A stretch of DNA of 16,103 nucleotides, from the NCBI GenBank assembly GCA_947450015.1, contig CANFUB010000028.1:1-16103 (forward strand), given 5' to 3'. This DNA comes from Bacteroidota bacterium. GTDB taxonomy: Bacteria > Bacteroidota > Bacteroidia > NS11-12g > UBA955. The notes under the pieces were generated by a model, which was not told the DNA's origin, made no database searches, and worked only from the letters and a program-made list of their open reading frames with translations. Positions 8,852 to 15,835 of the stretch are shown here, piece after piece. Numbering within the stretch: position 1 is the first letter of the stretch; each line of letters opens with the position of its first letter. The translations under genes and the position numbers were made by a program.

Positions 8852-10468
8852 TTAGTCGATCACAATTTTTAAGACAGTGGTAGTGCCATTTAAATTAATT
8901 TTAGCATAGTACAAACCACTTGTATAATCAGCCACATTAAGACGCATTATATTGGCATCCAATGCTTGTGATTTTTGATAGACAATCCTGCCTAAATTAT
9001 CTATTAATTCAATCGTGCAAATACCTTCATCAATTGTATTGAAATCAAAATAAACAATATGATTGGCTGGATTTGGATAGACCTTCACGCCATTTTTTGC
9101 AATTGATTGCTTTATTCCTAAACTACTTTTACAAATTGAATTACCGCCAATCAATTTGGTCATTTCACTGCATAAATAATTATAGTTATAAAGTTCGGTT
9201 GAACTTAAAGTACCATTCAATAAATTTTTACTTTCTAATGGATCATTGACAAGATCATAAAATTCCTGTGCCCCATAATCAAACTTAATGAGTTTGTAAT
9301 TTCTATTGCGCATCCCTTTACCATCTGCGCTGTCGGTGGTCAGTTTAAATATTTCGCTAAAGGCCCATGGTCGAATACTATCAGTTGTATTTTTTAAAAT
9401 GGGTTGTAAACTTTTACTATCAACTGGTTTGTTGGCGGGTATCTGTGTTTGCCAGTTTTTATAACCAAAATTTTCAACGATGGTGGCAAACAAATCGGCT
9501 GTATTCACCAAAGCTTTACTAACCCTGCCTTGGCTTACAACTGCAGGACCGGCAATTATTAAAGGCACATGAATACCATATTCATAGACGGTTCCTTTGG
9601 CTTTTGTAAGATCAGCAATTTGTGCAGTGCGCGAGGTATTGCCATTATCACCAATAAAAATAATATCGGTACTATCCCATTTGTTCATCATTTGCAAACT
9701 ATCAAACAGCCGTCCAATTTCATGGTCCATGGCTTGAATCATGGCTTTAAAATATTGCTTAGGCTGGGCATTAATATCGGCTGTTGTACCAGTCAAACTT
9801 GTGTAAGTATGTAAACCTGCAGGGGGTAAATGTAGGGGCTCGTGCGGGGCATTAAAAGCCAACCACAAGAAAAATGGCTTGTTTTGATTTTGTGTTTTCA
9901 ACCAGTTCACCGCATTGTTTACATTTTCTGTAGGTGCATAGGTTTTAACATTACTAGCAACACCATTGGTGTATTTGGTCCAGTTGGTAAAGCTAGGCAG
10001 CTGACCGATAAAAGGACCTTCAAACCAGTCGTAACCCAAGGCTTGCGGACTCATTAAATTAATCGCAGGCATGGCCTGTTTTAAATGCCATTTTCCAATG
10101 TCGGCTTTTGCGATGTTAGGGTTAAATTTTTTCAATAATTTAGGAATTGAAATTTCAGCGGTATCAATTTGGTTGCTGCCACCAATGCCGCCTACAATTC
10201 CACCAACACCTGTTCTAAAACTATAGCGACCAGTTAAAATGGTTGTTCTTGTACTCGAACAAACAGGGTTGCTGCTAAAATTGGTAAAGCGAACACCTTT
10301 GGCCAATAAACTTCTGATGTTAGGTACATCAACTGTATCTACTGAGTTCTCATAAAACCCAAAATAATCTGGACTTAAATCATCGGCAATGATTAGAATG
10401 GTATTGCGTTGTGCCTTTAAAGAACCAGCACAAAGGATCAATAGAATGGTGAATAAAAAACGCGGCAT
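8852..10468 (-). CDS. Sulfatase with a T9SS type A sorting domain
   Basis: This 538-aa protein has a signal peptide (residues 1-20, ending LKAQ) and a type I sulfatase domain of the alkaline-phosphatase superfamily. Recognisable sites are the metal-binding Asp pair in IIADDLSPD (D29, D30), the formylglycine segment CSSTRTTILTGRYSFRTGV with Cys70 and Arg74, GKWH at 125-128, APHEP with His209, FIGDNG with Asp274 and Asn275, and KAKGTVYEYGIHVPLI from 289. The enzyme would hydrolyse sulfate esters, probably on polysaccharides or glycans outside the cell. Cys70 must be converted to formylglycine by a maturase not encoded here. The third position of the signature is Ser rather than the usual Pro or Ala (C-S-S-T-R). 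The C-terminal sorting domain starts at about 460 (VKVYPNPANHIVYF, GLYYAKI). It converges with the lipoprotein gene, 13 bases apart. Substrate unknown. Confidence 0.93.
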   Translation of the reverse strand: MPRFLFTILLILCAGSLKAQRNTILIIADDLSPDYFGFYENSVDTVDVPNIRSLLAKGVRFTNFSSNPVCSSTRTTILTGRYSFRTGVGGIVGGIGGSNQIDTAEISIPKLLKKFNPNIAKADIGKWHLKQAMPAINLMSPQALGYDWFEGPFIGQLPSFTNWTKYTNGVASNVKTYAPTENVNNAVNWLKTQNQNKPFFLWLAFNAPHEPLHLPPAGLHTYTSLTGTTADINAQPKQYFKAMIQAMDHEIGRLFDSLQMMNKWDSTDIIFIGDNGNTSRTAQIADLTKAKGTVYEYGIHVPLIIAGPAVVSQGRVSKALVNTADLFATIVENFGYKNWQTQIPANKPVDSKSLQPILKNTTDSIRPWAFSEIFKLTTDSADGKGMRNRNYKLIKFDYGAQEFYDLVNDPLESKNLLNGTLSSTELYNYNYLCSEMTKLIGGNSICKSSLGIKQSIAKNGVKVYPNPANHIVYFDFNTIDEGICTIELIDNLGRIVYQKSQALDANIMRLNVADYTSGLYYAKINLNGTTTVLKIVID

Positions 10469-10583
10469 TGTTATATTTATTTAAATGGTATTTTTGATCT
10501 TAGCATCAATCAAAACGATTAAGTACTCCTTAGTCTTAACTTAAGGAAATGGTTGCATTTACCATTCTATTCAAAATGCTTTT

Positions 10584-10850
10584 TTAAAACTGCTGAATTA
10601 AAGCAAAGTATTCTAGGCTTTTTGCAATTTTAGAAAAAGGCAAATGTTCCATATGGCTTTTCACTTGTTCTTCATCAAGGTCTTTAAAAATAAGGACCGC
10701 TCCATTTTTTGTTTGGCGTAAAAAAAGATGTTCTAAGATACCATCGGCTTTCCATTGGGCCACCATGGCTTGTTCTTCTTTTAATATCTCTTGAAAATTG
10801 GCTGGAAGATTTTCCATGTCGAGGGTTAAGATGACTTGTATTCTGTTCAT
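10584..10850 (-). CDS. Small YCII/muconolactone isomerase-like dimeric alpha-beta barrel protein
   Basis: This is an 88-aa cytoplasmic protein without a signal peptide. The order is an opening strand (IQVILTLD), a long helix (ANFQEILKEEQAMVAQWKAD), two strands (LEHLFLRQ and GAVLIFKDL), a second helix (EEQVKSHMEHLPF) and a final strand (LEYFALIQ). This is the ferredoxin-like unit of dimeric alpha-beta barrel proteins. The spacing GILEHLFLR...GAVLIFKDLDEEQVKSHMEHLPF closely follows muconolactone delta-isomerase and its relatives of about 90 residues. Catalytic residues cannot be judged, and there is no aromatic-degradation operon nearby, so the isomerase activity itself is not claimed. It lies between the sulfatase and GNAT genes, all leftward but with gaps of 115 and 231 bases, so it is probably transcribed alone. 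Confidence 0.8.
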   Translation of the reverse strand: MNRIQVILTLDMENLPANFQEILKEEQAMVAQWKADGILEHLFLRQTKNGAVLIFKDLDEEQVKSHMEHLPFSKIAKSLEYFALIQQF

Positions 10851-11081
10851 TAATTTGTATTTAAATTTCGCCCTTTAGGATTTGTTGTTTTAATAAAAAA
10901 TGGGCTTAACCCTGTTCTTACATTCACACTAATTTTGAAGGCACTTGGCGACAAACATAGCCTTTCTATGGCGTTAAAAAAATTCAGTTTGGCAAGGTGG
11001 TCTTAATCAATTCAAAAGAAATTTTGATTGCTTATTTTAAAAGTTATCACTTGCTTTTTACAAAACGAATATAGCGTGAAT

Positions 11082-11942
11082 TTAGCCCAGCTCAAAAGTA
11101 GTGACACCAAATATTTTATTGGTCGCCATGCTAGGAGGCTCACCGTAATACATGCGCGCACATTCAAAAACATAGGCAGCCTCATAGCGTTTAACCATTG
11201 CCAATGCTTCGTTATTGACTGCAGGCACATCGATGACAATGGGCTCACCAACTGTCACATTTAAGCAAGCTTGATAAAGCGATTCTGCAATGGCAGGGCT
11301 ATCGGCAAACAAAGGACCGATTTTATAACCGCGTTGTACTTTTCTTACCACTGCGTAGCCTTTAACAATTCCTTCCTCTTCATATTTAAATTGCGAACTT
11401 TCTGGCAACACCAACCAAGGCTTTAAAAATTGCGGTCGCGCCAAACCAAAACAAGGCGCATCATAAGCAACAATGGCATCAAAATCATTGCCTGAAATTT
11501 CAGAAATATTAGAATGTATTGACAAAGCTTTTCCTTGCGTTTCATATCTATAATCGTTGTGTGCTTTTTTAAATCCGCCTTTGTCATAAAAGGGTTGCAT
11601 GGCCACTACCCCATCCATGCCAATGCCTGCCCCTGGGTTTAAGCGGGCCAATAAACGGTTGCGTCTTTCGAACCACAATTGCCGGCCAATGCCATGCGAA
11701 CGGTGGGCAGGGTGCACGATAAAAAACCCCATAAAACCAAAGGCCTTACCATAGGCAACAATCGAACCGCCTGCAATTAATTCGCCTGCTTGGAAGCAGC
11801 CAAAAAAACCATCAGGATCGGTGGCAAAAAAAGCATCAGCATCGTGTAAGCCAGGATTCCAACCTTCTGCGATGGCCCAATCCACTAGGGTTTTTAAACC
11901 ATTAATGTCTAATTTTTCAAATTGTAATTCTGCTGTAGTCAT
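11082..11942 (-). CDS. Two-domain GNAT family N-acetyltransferase
   Basis: This 286-aa cytoplasmic protein has an N-terminal GNAT domain (about 5-140). It contains the acetyl-CoA binding motif A: a strand FMGFFIVHPAHR, then R-S-H-G-I-G at 81-86 followed by RQLW, the expected R/Q-x-x-G-x-G/A turn and helix. The second half (about 145-286) resembles the YitH-type C-terminal GNAT domain, with IVAYDAPCFGLAR, an EGIVKGYAVVRK strand, GPLFADSPAIAESL, and the ending RMYYGEPPSMATNKIFGVTTFELG-like stretch at about 262-285. Proteins of this layout transfer an acetyl group to an amine, but the substrate of this subfamily is unknown. No signal peptide or membrane segment was seen. It is flanked on both sides by gaps over 120 bases and appears intact. 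Confidence 0.9.
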   Translation of the reverse strand: MTTAELQFEKLDINGLKTLVDWAIAEGWNPGLHDADAFFATDPDGFFGCFQAGELIAGGSIVAYGKAFGFMGFFIVHPAHRSHGIGRQLWFERRNRLLARLNPGAGIGMDGVVAMQPFYDKGGFKKAHNDYRYETQGKALSIHSNISEISGNDFDAIVAYDAPCFGLARPQFLKPWLVLPESSQFKYEEEGIVKGYAVVRKVQRGYKIGPLFADSPAIAESLYQACLNVTVGEPIVIDVPAVNNEALAMVKRYEAAYVFECARMYYGEPPSMATNKIFGVTTFELG

Positions 11943-12014
11943 TTAAAAAATAGATTAAAGATTAGCAATAAATTGATTGACTAAAAACAAATATTAATTT
12001 ATTAAATAATGTAA

Positions 12015-12031
12015 TGAAATATAATATTTCA
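12015..12031. repeat. 17-base palindrome downstream of the three-gene operon
   Basis: TGAAATAT-A-ATATTTCA is a perfect inverted repeat with a one-base centre. It lies between the end of the leftward operon (stop at 12064) and the GNAT start at 11942. It could be a weak terminator for the operon or an operator for the GNAT gene. There is no T-tract immediately after it, and the DNA is extremely AT-rich, so neither role is secure. Confidence 0.35.
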
Positions 12032-12063
12032 CATGCTCACTCATCTTTATTTATTAGAGAGAA

Positions 12064-12873
12064 TTATCGTTGATATTTTATTATTTTACCAGATGAGATT
12101 CTTCTGTAAGAATCGAATACTTCAAATGTATATAATCCAATCTCAAGTTCACTTAAATCAATTTTTTTTTCACATGTAGAGAGGTCTAATACAGTTTGGC
12201 CAATATTATCTCTTACCTTGATGCCATAAGTTTTATTAATTTCTAGATTTTCTAAAATAAGTTGACTATTAGAGTTAATGAAAATATTGAAATTTTGAAA
12301 AAGAGATTGGTTAGTATTATTAGTAGACTTAGAAATAGAAATATCATCTATAAATAATGTATCACTTTTATTTTCAAAAGAATTAAAAATGAAGATAAGT
12401 GCACTGTCGGGTGCTTCATTATTTTTCCATTTAATTTCTTGACTCATATAAGACCAATTATTATTTGGGATGAAATAAAGTTGAGCACTACCAATTTTGT
12501 TATTTGTATCTGAACTATTCCCTTTAAAAAAATCCAATTCTAAACCAGATGAATCAAAAGTCTTGCTAGAATATTTATAATATAAAGAAATTGATTTAGC
12601 TCGTTGAGTATATTCAAATTGCTGAAAAGCATATCCTGGTGTTGTATCCATAAATAGAAATATTGGAGAAACACCCAATGAAAATGAGCCTGAATGTGGC
12701 ATCCCTCTATGACAGCTTGTATTTGCGCCCAATTTATAAAAAGTATTACCCGTATACCAACTATCCAAATCGTAATATGACCCTTTATTAGACCAATTTT
12801 CGAAGTTAAGATTCGATTGGCCAATCAAAGAAATTGAATGTAAATAAATAATTAATAATAATTTGTTCTTCAT
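12064..12873 (-). CDS. Short T9SS-exported protein with a carbohydrate-binding-like module
   Basis: Translation from the ATG at 12873 gives 269 aa with a signal peptide (MKNKLLLIIYLHSISLIGQ). The longer frame from 12903 begins with ten residues, including three Cys, that are not signal-like. Residues about 20-180 form a jelly-roll-like module typical of T9SS proteins: it opens LNFENWSNKGSYYDLDSWYT, continues with a GMPHSGSFSLGV strand, and ends DTLFIDDISISK. This resembles PCMD or other carbohydrate-binding-like domains, but the binding partner is unknown. From about 196 comes a short sorting-type domain (KVRDNIGQTVLDLS, GLYTFEVFDSYRR, IIKYQR) without a clear YPNP. The start codon overlaps the stop of the upstream membrane-protein gene (ATGA at 12870-12873), so translation is probably coupled. 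Confidence 0.85.
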   Translation of the reverse strand: MKNKLLLIIYLHSISLIGQSNLNFENWSNKGSYYDLDSWYTGNTFYKLGANTSCHRGMPHSGSFSLGVSPIFLFMDTTPGYAFQQFEYTQRAKSISLYYKYSSKTFDSSGLELDFFKGNSSDTNNKIGSAQLYFIPNNNWSYMSQEIKWKNNEAPDSALIFIFNSFENKSDTLFIDDISISKSTNNTNQSLFQNFNIFINSNSQLILENLEINKTYGIKVRDNIGQTVLDLSTCEKKIDLSELEIGLYTFEVFDSYRRISSGKIIKYQR

Positions 12874-13151
12874 TCGTTTATAATAACAAATATTACAACA
12901 CAAATACTAATTAAAACAAAAATTAATAATACTACATTGAAGTATCTCAAGAATTTTGGATGCACTTCACTTGAAATTTTATTAATCCTTAATTGATATG
13001 ATTGTAATAAACTATGAATAATAATAAAAATAAAAATAAATTTTAAATCCATATCAAAAACTATAAACAATATTGCCCCAACAATACTATTTATAGCTTT
13101 AAATAAATTTATTCTTTTATTAGTTACATGGCACTCCAATCGGTCTAACAT
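12870..13151 (-). CDS. Small three-helix membrane protein, unknown function
   Basis: This is a 93-aa predicted inner-membrane protein. Hydrophobic segments lie at about residues 20-33 (INSIVGAILFIVF), 36-49 (LKFIFIFIIIHSLL) and 70-91 (VVLLIFVLISICVVIFVI), with a basic loop between the second and third. Two overlaps support it as a real gene: its first 32 bases overlap the end of the upstream secreted-protein gene, and its stop shares the ATGA with the downstream gene. Both are arrangements of translational coupling. The exact start is uncertain: ATG at 13151, or TTG at 13139. No family is recognised. The size and topology would fit an immunity or accessory membrane protein for the upstream secreted product, but that is speculation from position alone. 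Confidence 0.65.
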   Translation of the reverse strand: MLDRLECHVTNKRINLFKAINSIVGAILFIVFDMDLKFIFIFIIIHSLLQSYQLRINKISSEVHPKFLRYFNVVLLIFVLISICVVIFVIINE

Positions 13152-13764
13152 ATGTTTTAGGTGGTTCTACTAGTGTTGAAAAGCAACCAGGATAGTTTGC
13201 AATATTCTGAGCCCATTTATATATCAATGCTGCGTCGCATCCTGCCAAGCTTGCAGCTAATCCTGCCCAATTTTTGTGAACAGCAAATGAGCCAAAAGCT
13301 TGAGACAGGCAGACTTTGTTCTCTTCATAAATTTGACCGCACCTATTGTAATATCCTAGACATTCTGGTTTTGCTGCTGCTGTACCTTCAAGAATATCCT
13401 TAACCATATTTTGAACTAAATTCAAATCCGACGAGGACATAGAGCCAAAATTGTTGCTATTAAGAGTTGCAATTGAAGTGTTCATTGTATTGTAGAACGC
13501 AGACAAATTGGTATTTGCCGCAATGTTCACCCATTTTATTGAATCATTTGCAATGGAATCATTGAGAATTGCATGTAATGCACAGAAATTTGTTTGTGAT
13601 AGGTTATTTAGTGCCAATATACTATTTGCGATTGCTTCACCGCAAGCATCTGTAGCACCGCTGTTAGCAAAAAGAACAATTGGAGGAAGAGTTCTTACAA
13701 AAGAGCCAGACTTAACATTTAATAAAATTGTTAAAGTTAAAATTGTTAAAAACAATTTTTTCAT
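13120..13764 (-). CDS. Cysteine-rich secreted protein, unknown function
   Basis: This 214-aa protein has a signal peptide (MKKLFLTILTLTILLNVKSG, residues 1-20). The mature part holds eight cysteines, at residues 41, 61, 135, 142, 152, 176, 194 and 213, an even number that suggests up to four disulfides in the periplasm or outside the cell. The middle (about 45-130) is predicted helical and rich in Asn, Ser and Ala. The cysteine-dense second half includes PECLGYYNRCGQIYEENKVC and ends VRPIGVPCN. No lipobox and no T9SS sorting domain are present, and the family is not recognised. It is the first gene of a leftward three-gene unit, and its last codons overlap the downstream membrane-protein gene. 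No TAnnTTTG element was found upstream; the region there is almost pure A/T. Confidence 0.8.
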   Translation of the reverse strand: MKKLFLTILTLTILLNVKSGSFVRTLPPIVLFANSGATDACGEAIANSILALNNLSQTNFCALHAILNDSIANDSIKWVNIAANTNLSAFYNTMNTSIATLNSNNFGSMSSSDLNLVQNMVKDILEGTAAAKPECLGYYNRCGQIYEENKVCLSQAFGSFAVHKNWAGLAASLAGCDAALIYKWAQNIANYPGCFSTLVEPPKTYVRPIGVPCN

Positions 13765-13970
13765 AATAGCGAAAATAGAAAAAAAAATGTAAGAAAAAAA
13801 AATTATTCAAAATGCAAAAAGTTATTATCTATTAAGTAAATGCAGCTGTCAAGTCCACTATTATAAATACATTGAGTATTATTTATATACTTATAAAATT
13901 TATAAAACATTAATAATCAATATTATAAAAGTTACTAACATTTGGCAACATTACATATTATTAAAAAAAA

Positions 13971-13983
13971 TGAATATCCGTAA
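13971..13983 (+). repeat. Left terminal inverted repeat of the IS
   Basis: TGAATATCCGTAA matches the complement of the right end at all 13 positions and sits 46 bases before the transposase start. Confidence 0.85.
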
Positions 13984-14028
13984 ATAATCTTAATTTGAAT
14001 ATTTTGTATTACATTAGCCATTTAAATT

Positions 14029-14930
14029 ATGAATTTATTCAGTTTTACCGCCCATTTTGATAGCGTAGAATCATGCAGGCTTCACTTCAAAGAACAACGC
14101 GACAAGATCGGCGTAGTTTGTTTTAATTGCCAGCACAAAGAACACTTTTAGATTAAGAGCCGTTGGAGTTATGAATGTAAGAATTGTAGAAGCAGAACAT
14201 CATTGCGAAGCGGAATCATTATGCAGAGTTCCAATCTTTCATTTCTGATTTGGTATAAGACGATGTTCTTATTGAGTGCGACCAAAAAAGGATTTTCAAG
14301 TAATGAAATACAAAAACAATTAGGATTAAAGCGTTGTGAACCAGTATGGGCTATGGTGCATAAACTTCGCAAGGCTATGGGTAAACGCGATGCTCGTTAC
14401 ACATTGGAGGATATGATTGAAATGGATCAAGGATATTTCACAGTAGAGTCCAATGAAATAGAGAAATCAAAAGGGAAAAGAGGTCGGGCAGCAGCAGGGA
14501 AAGTTAATGTTGCAATAATGGCCGAATCAATTTCATTGGAAGATATTGAAACAGGCAACAAGTCAAATCAGTGCAGGTATTTTAAAGCTAAAGTGTTGCC
14601 CGATCATTTGGGGAGAATATCAACGAAATAGTATATGAATCTATTGATGATAAAAGTATAGTCTTTGCAGATAAGAGTACCTCTTATGTTGATATTTCAG
14701 ATTATGTAGAGTTGCATTTTACAGAAAAATCAAACGAACAAACAACTAAGGAAACATTAAGATGGGTACATATATCAATCAGCAATGCTAAGCGCAACTT
14801 CCTAGGAAATTTCCATAAAATAAAGGGCAAGTATCTACAGTTATATTTGAATGAGTTTGTCTACAAGCTTAACAGAAGATATTTCAAAGATAAACTCTTC
14901 GATCGCCTAGTTATTACTAGTATTACATAA
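14029..14930 (+). pseudogene. IS1595/ISXO2-type transposase, inactivated by a stop codon and a frameshift
   Basis: Starting at ATG 14029, the frame encodes an N-terminal zinc ribbon with Cys31-x2-Cys34 and Cys51-x2-Cys54, as in IS1595 transposases. A TAG at 14149-14151 interrupts it where relatives usually have Trp (HF*IKSRW), consistent with a TGG-to-TAG change. The frame then continues with LRSGIIMQSSNLSFLIWY, a DNA-binding helix region, and IEMDQGYFTVES carrying the first catalytic Asp. At about 14611-14613 the frame shifts as though one base were lost after PDHLG. The remainder is read in another frame: ENINEIVYESID, VFADKSTSYVDISDY with the second Asp, and WVHISISNAKRNFLGNFHKI, then YLQLYLNEFVYKLNRRYF. 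Repaired, the protein would be about 300 aa, normal for the family. Two independent lesions mean it is not functional. Confidence 0.9.
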
Positions 14931-14940
14931 TTATGAAAGA

Positions 14941-14953
14941 TTACGGATATTCA
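14941..14953 (-). repeat. Right terminal inverted repeat of the IS
   Basis: TTACGGATATTCA, complementary to the left repeat, lies 10 bases after the stop of the transposase remnant. Confidence 0.85.
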
Positions 14954-15078
14954 AAATAAAAAAAGATTAATAAATGAATGAAATATACAAAGCTTAAATT
15001 TTTCGGAGCAATTAATTGGTTTATTGCCAATTGTCAAAAACCCAAGATATAAACCCAAATAATACTCTTAATTCTTTT

Positions 15079-15750
15079 TTAAGGTTTATAATCCAACAAT
15101 AATTTTATACCGTAGTTATACAATTTGGTATCTTGTAAAATCCATTCTTTGCCATAGATTCGAATGCTTGGAGCAATTGATAAATCATAGTGCTCATTAA
15201 CAGGAAAAGTATAACCCATGCTGATGGTTGGCACTGTATTCCACTGGCTTTTATTTTCAAAAGTACTTTGATCGAAAGTTCCATCACCATATAAAATCTG
15301 TCTTTTGGTGGTATGCCCTTGTTGTCCAACCAAATCGGCACCAATGGCTATAAATAAATTATCTGCTTTGAAATCATATTGAAAAGCCAATGGCAATTGA
15401 AATTCATGAAAAACACCTTTGGTATCAATCTTAGATTCTGTAACAAAACCAACTGTTGGATTGATATTAGAACCTAAGCGCAAACCCACCTCTCTGTTGC
15501 GATAGCCTTTTAATCCATAGCCCGCACCTACTCTTAAAAATAAATGTTTATTTATTGCTAATTTCAATTGTACCCCTAAACCAATACCTGCTTTAGGAGC
15601 CCAAGCCTCATTATGCTTTGGATCGGTATAATTCAAGGACATTAAGTCGGGCATTAAATAGATGCTTCTAACAGGTTTCGATTTAACATTTGGCACTTGT
15701 GCATTAAGCAACAAAGGCAATAAACAGCAAGCAACAATAAAATTTCTCAT
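15079..15750 (-). CDS. Outer-membrane beta-barrel protein (PorT/OMP_b-brl-like)
   Basis: This 223-aa protein has a signal peptide (residues 1-18, ending LLLNAQ); the two Cys in the hydrophobic core do not form a lipobox. The body alternates amphipathic strands and turns: AGIGLGVQLKLAINKHLFLR, VGAGYGLKGY, FHEFQLPLAFQYDF, NLFIAIGADLVGQQ, TVPTISMGYTF and YDLSIAPSIRIY, ending in an aromatic/hydrophobic strand (YGIKLLLDYKP). The alternation, the turn phrase LPLAFQY and the length match Bacteroidota eight-stranded barrels annotated as porin family or outer membrane beta-barrel. Function unknown. A TAnnTTTG element lies 20 bases upstream of the ATG, so it appears to have its own promoter, although the Nramp-type gene upstream is on the same strand, 83 bases away. 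Confidence 0.87.
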   Translation of the reverse strand: MRNFIVACCLLPLLLNAQVPNVKSKPVRSIYLMPDLMSLNYTDPKHNEAWAPKAGIGLGVQLKLAINKHLFLRVGAGYGLKGYRNREVGLRLGSNINPTVGFVTESKIDTKGVFHEFQLPLAFQYDFKADNLFIAIGADLVGQQGHTTKRQILYGDGTFDQSTFENKSQWNTVPTISMGYTFPVNEHYDLSIAPSIRIYGKEWILQDTKLYNYGIKLLLDYKP

Positions 15751-15769
15751 GGCGTTATTGATTTAATAA

Positions 15770-15777
15770 CAAACATA
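15770..15777 (-). promoter_or_regulatory. Bacteroidota -7 promoter element for the outer-membrane barrel gene
   Basis: The minus strand reads TATGTTTG, an exact TAnnTTTG, 20 bases before the ATG at 15750. A TTG lies upstream (15794-15796) with a 16-base spacer, slightly short for the usual -33 position. Confidence 0.55.
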
Positions 15778-15821
15778 AGAAAAATAGCATTAACAATTTT
15801 GAAATTAATAACGCGCTAATA

Positions 15822-15835
15822 AAACAAGCTTGTTT
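15822..15835 (-). terminator. Palindrome at the end of the Nramp-type gene, possible weak terminator
   Basis: AAACAAGCTTGTTT is a perfect 14-base palindrome overlapping the stop codon at 15834-15836. On the minus strand it is followed by TATTA, so a 5-bp hairpin with a short T-rich tail could form. It is also a possible protein-binding site. Too short to be confident. Confidence 0.3.

Larger units (their letters stand above)
13971..14953 (+). mobile_element. Decayed IS1595-family (ISXO2-like) insertion sequence
   Basis: A 13-base perfect terminal inverted repeat, TGAATATCCGTAA at 13971-13983 and its complement at 14941-14953, bounds 983 bases. They hold a single broken transposase gene of the ISXO2 group. 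Flanking octamers AAAAAAAA (13963-13970) and AAATAAAA (14954-14961) differ by one base and could be a worn 8-bp target duplication, the size used by IS1595 elements; in poly-A this is weak evidence. The element cannot move by itself because of the transposase lesions. Confidence 0.85.

Noticed and set aside
10520..10583. CCTTA/TAAGG and AATGG/CCATT repeats between the sulfatase and the YCII-like gene.
   Set aside because: Stems of five bases are expected by chance and no terminator tail or promoter motif accompanies them.
10584..10850. Calling the 88-aa protein a true muconolactone isomerase.
   Set aside because: The fold pattern matches, but no catechol-pathway genes are nearby and catalytic residues could not be verified.
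11012..11264. Small frames on both strands around the end of the GNAT gene.
   Set aside because: They overlap the well-supported acetyltransferase in other frames and show no protein-like pattern.
13508..13792. Plus-strand frame opposite the Cys-rich secreted gene.
   Set aside because: It is antisense to a gene with a clear signal peptide and has no independent support.
13765..13970. A gene, small RNA or CRISPR in the AT-rich stretch before the IS.
   Set aside because: No open frame with protein character, no regular repeats and no structured GC-containing element were seen; it probably only holds the operon's promoter.
15014..15032. Hairpin AATTGG/CCAATT downstream of the barrel gene, as a terminator.
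   Set aside because: The stem is only 6 bp with a 7-base loop, and no T-tract follows on the minus strand.
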